A stretch of 64,000 nt of DNA, taken from positions 186,001-250,000 of the forward strand of contig CAWHIL010000003.1 in the NCBI GenBank assembly GCA_963829505.1. Reading direction: 5' to 3'. The notes beneath the pieces were generated by a model. That model was not told the DNA's origin and searched no databases. It worked only from the letters and a program-made list of their open reading frames with translations. Source of the stretch: Roseiarcus sp963829505. Its GTDB lineage: Bacteria > Pseudomonadota > Alphaproteobacteria > Rhizobiales > Beijerinckiaceae. Of this stretch, positions 63,846 to 64,000 are shown in pieces; positions within the stretch are counted from its first letter, which is position 1; each line of letters starts with the position of its first letter. The translations under genes and the position numbers were made by a program.

Positions 63846-64000
63846 ATGACCGGTTCTCTCGCCGCGCCCTTGCTCGTCGGCCTGATTGCGACGGCGCTCG
63901 TCTTCGACTTCCTCAACGGTCTGCATGACGCGGCCAACTCGATCGCGACGATCGTATCCACCAGGGTGTTGCGCCCGTCGCTGGCCGTGTTCTGGGCGGC
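63846..64000 (+). CDS. pit: Pit-family inorganic phosphate transporter (N-terminal fragment)
   Basis: Only the first 51 residues are in the window: one hydrophobic helix, then FDFLNGLHDAANSIATIVSTR, the conserved first-helix signature of PiT phosphate permeases (in part). It is 12 bases downstream of the DUF47 regulator. Low-affinity phosphate/metal-phosphate uptake at the inner membrane. Confidence 0.92.
   Translation, partial: MTGSLAAPLLVGLIATALVFDFLNGLHDAANSIATIVSTRVLRPSLAVFWA

Overview
The window is 64 kb of GC-rich chromosome from an alphaproteobacterium, most likely of the order Hyphomicrobiales (Rhizobiales). The sequence evidence for this is a CpdR cell-cycle response regulator, an MmgR/suhB-type small RNA, the leuS-lptE and slt/dapA/smpB gene groupings, DUF2852 and PhoU/DUF47/Pit genes, and several families of palindromic intergenic repeats of the kind seen in Bradyrhizobium- and Beijerinckiaceae-like genomes. 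The genus cannot be fixed from the sequence alone. No phage, integrase, transposase, CRISPR array, rRNA or tRNA gene was seen.

Layout. 1-4.8 kb: a pair of acyl-CoA dehydrogenases, a polyphosphate kinase 2, a DUF445 membrane protein and a VapBC pair. 4.9-7 kb: groES-groEL under a perfect CIRCE operator. 7.3-8.9 kb: two secreted Gly/Tyr-rich proteins. 9-12.5 kb: pheC, cpdR, an N-formylglutamate amidohydrolase, the MmgR-like sRNA and hisN. 12.5-22 kb: a broken sodium/solute symporter-like gene, a ParB-like nuclease protein, leuS-lptE and a four-gene oligopeptide-type ABC operon. 22-29.5 kb: a second VapBC pair with a clear operator, an SDR, a methyltransferase-like membrane protein, a TPP enzyme, a YtcJ-like amidohydrolase and a PAP2 phosphatase. 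29.7-39.5 kb: DUF2852, a peptide-type binding protein, an amidase, amtB-glnK, two oxidoreductases, a small Cys-rich secreted protein, a lipase and a lone XRE antitoxin-like regulator. 39.6-49.6 kb: an AhpD-like enzyme, a membrane-anchored papain-like peptidase, a PQQ sugar dehydrogenase-like protein, SDRs, DUF427, a GNAT and a fused hydantoinase/oxoprolinase. 49.6-55.6 kb: a stress-type cluster (CbpM-CbpA, CspA, Kbp/LysM, manganese catalase, M23 peptidase, DUF1003). 55.8-64 kb: metY, smpB, dapA, slt, a 0.9-kb duplicated repeat block, and phoU-DUF47-pit.

Working together: the ABC operon lacks a binding protein, and a matching family member lies 9 kb away. glnK and amtB form the usual nitrogen-sensing pair. 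CbpM and CbpA form a chaperone and its modulator. PhoU, a DUF47 protein and Pit form a phosphate uptake set. dapA, slt and smpB keep their usual order.

Eight single-base homopolymer indels break seven otherwise conserved genes (acyl-CoA dehydrogenase twice, symporter, ABC ATPase, TPP enzyme, amtB, M23 peptidase, slt). In each case adding or removing one base restores the family motif, so residual sequencing error is the likeliest explanation, and these genes should be read as probably intact. I found no clearly new multigene system. The best leads are the papain-like peptidase with Asp in place of the usual Asn, the duplicated repeat block, the orphan antitoxin with an intact operator, and the secreted low-complexity proteins.
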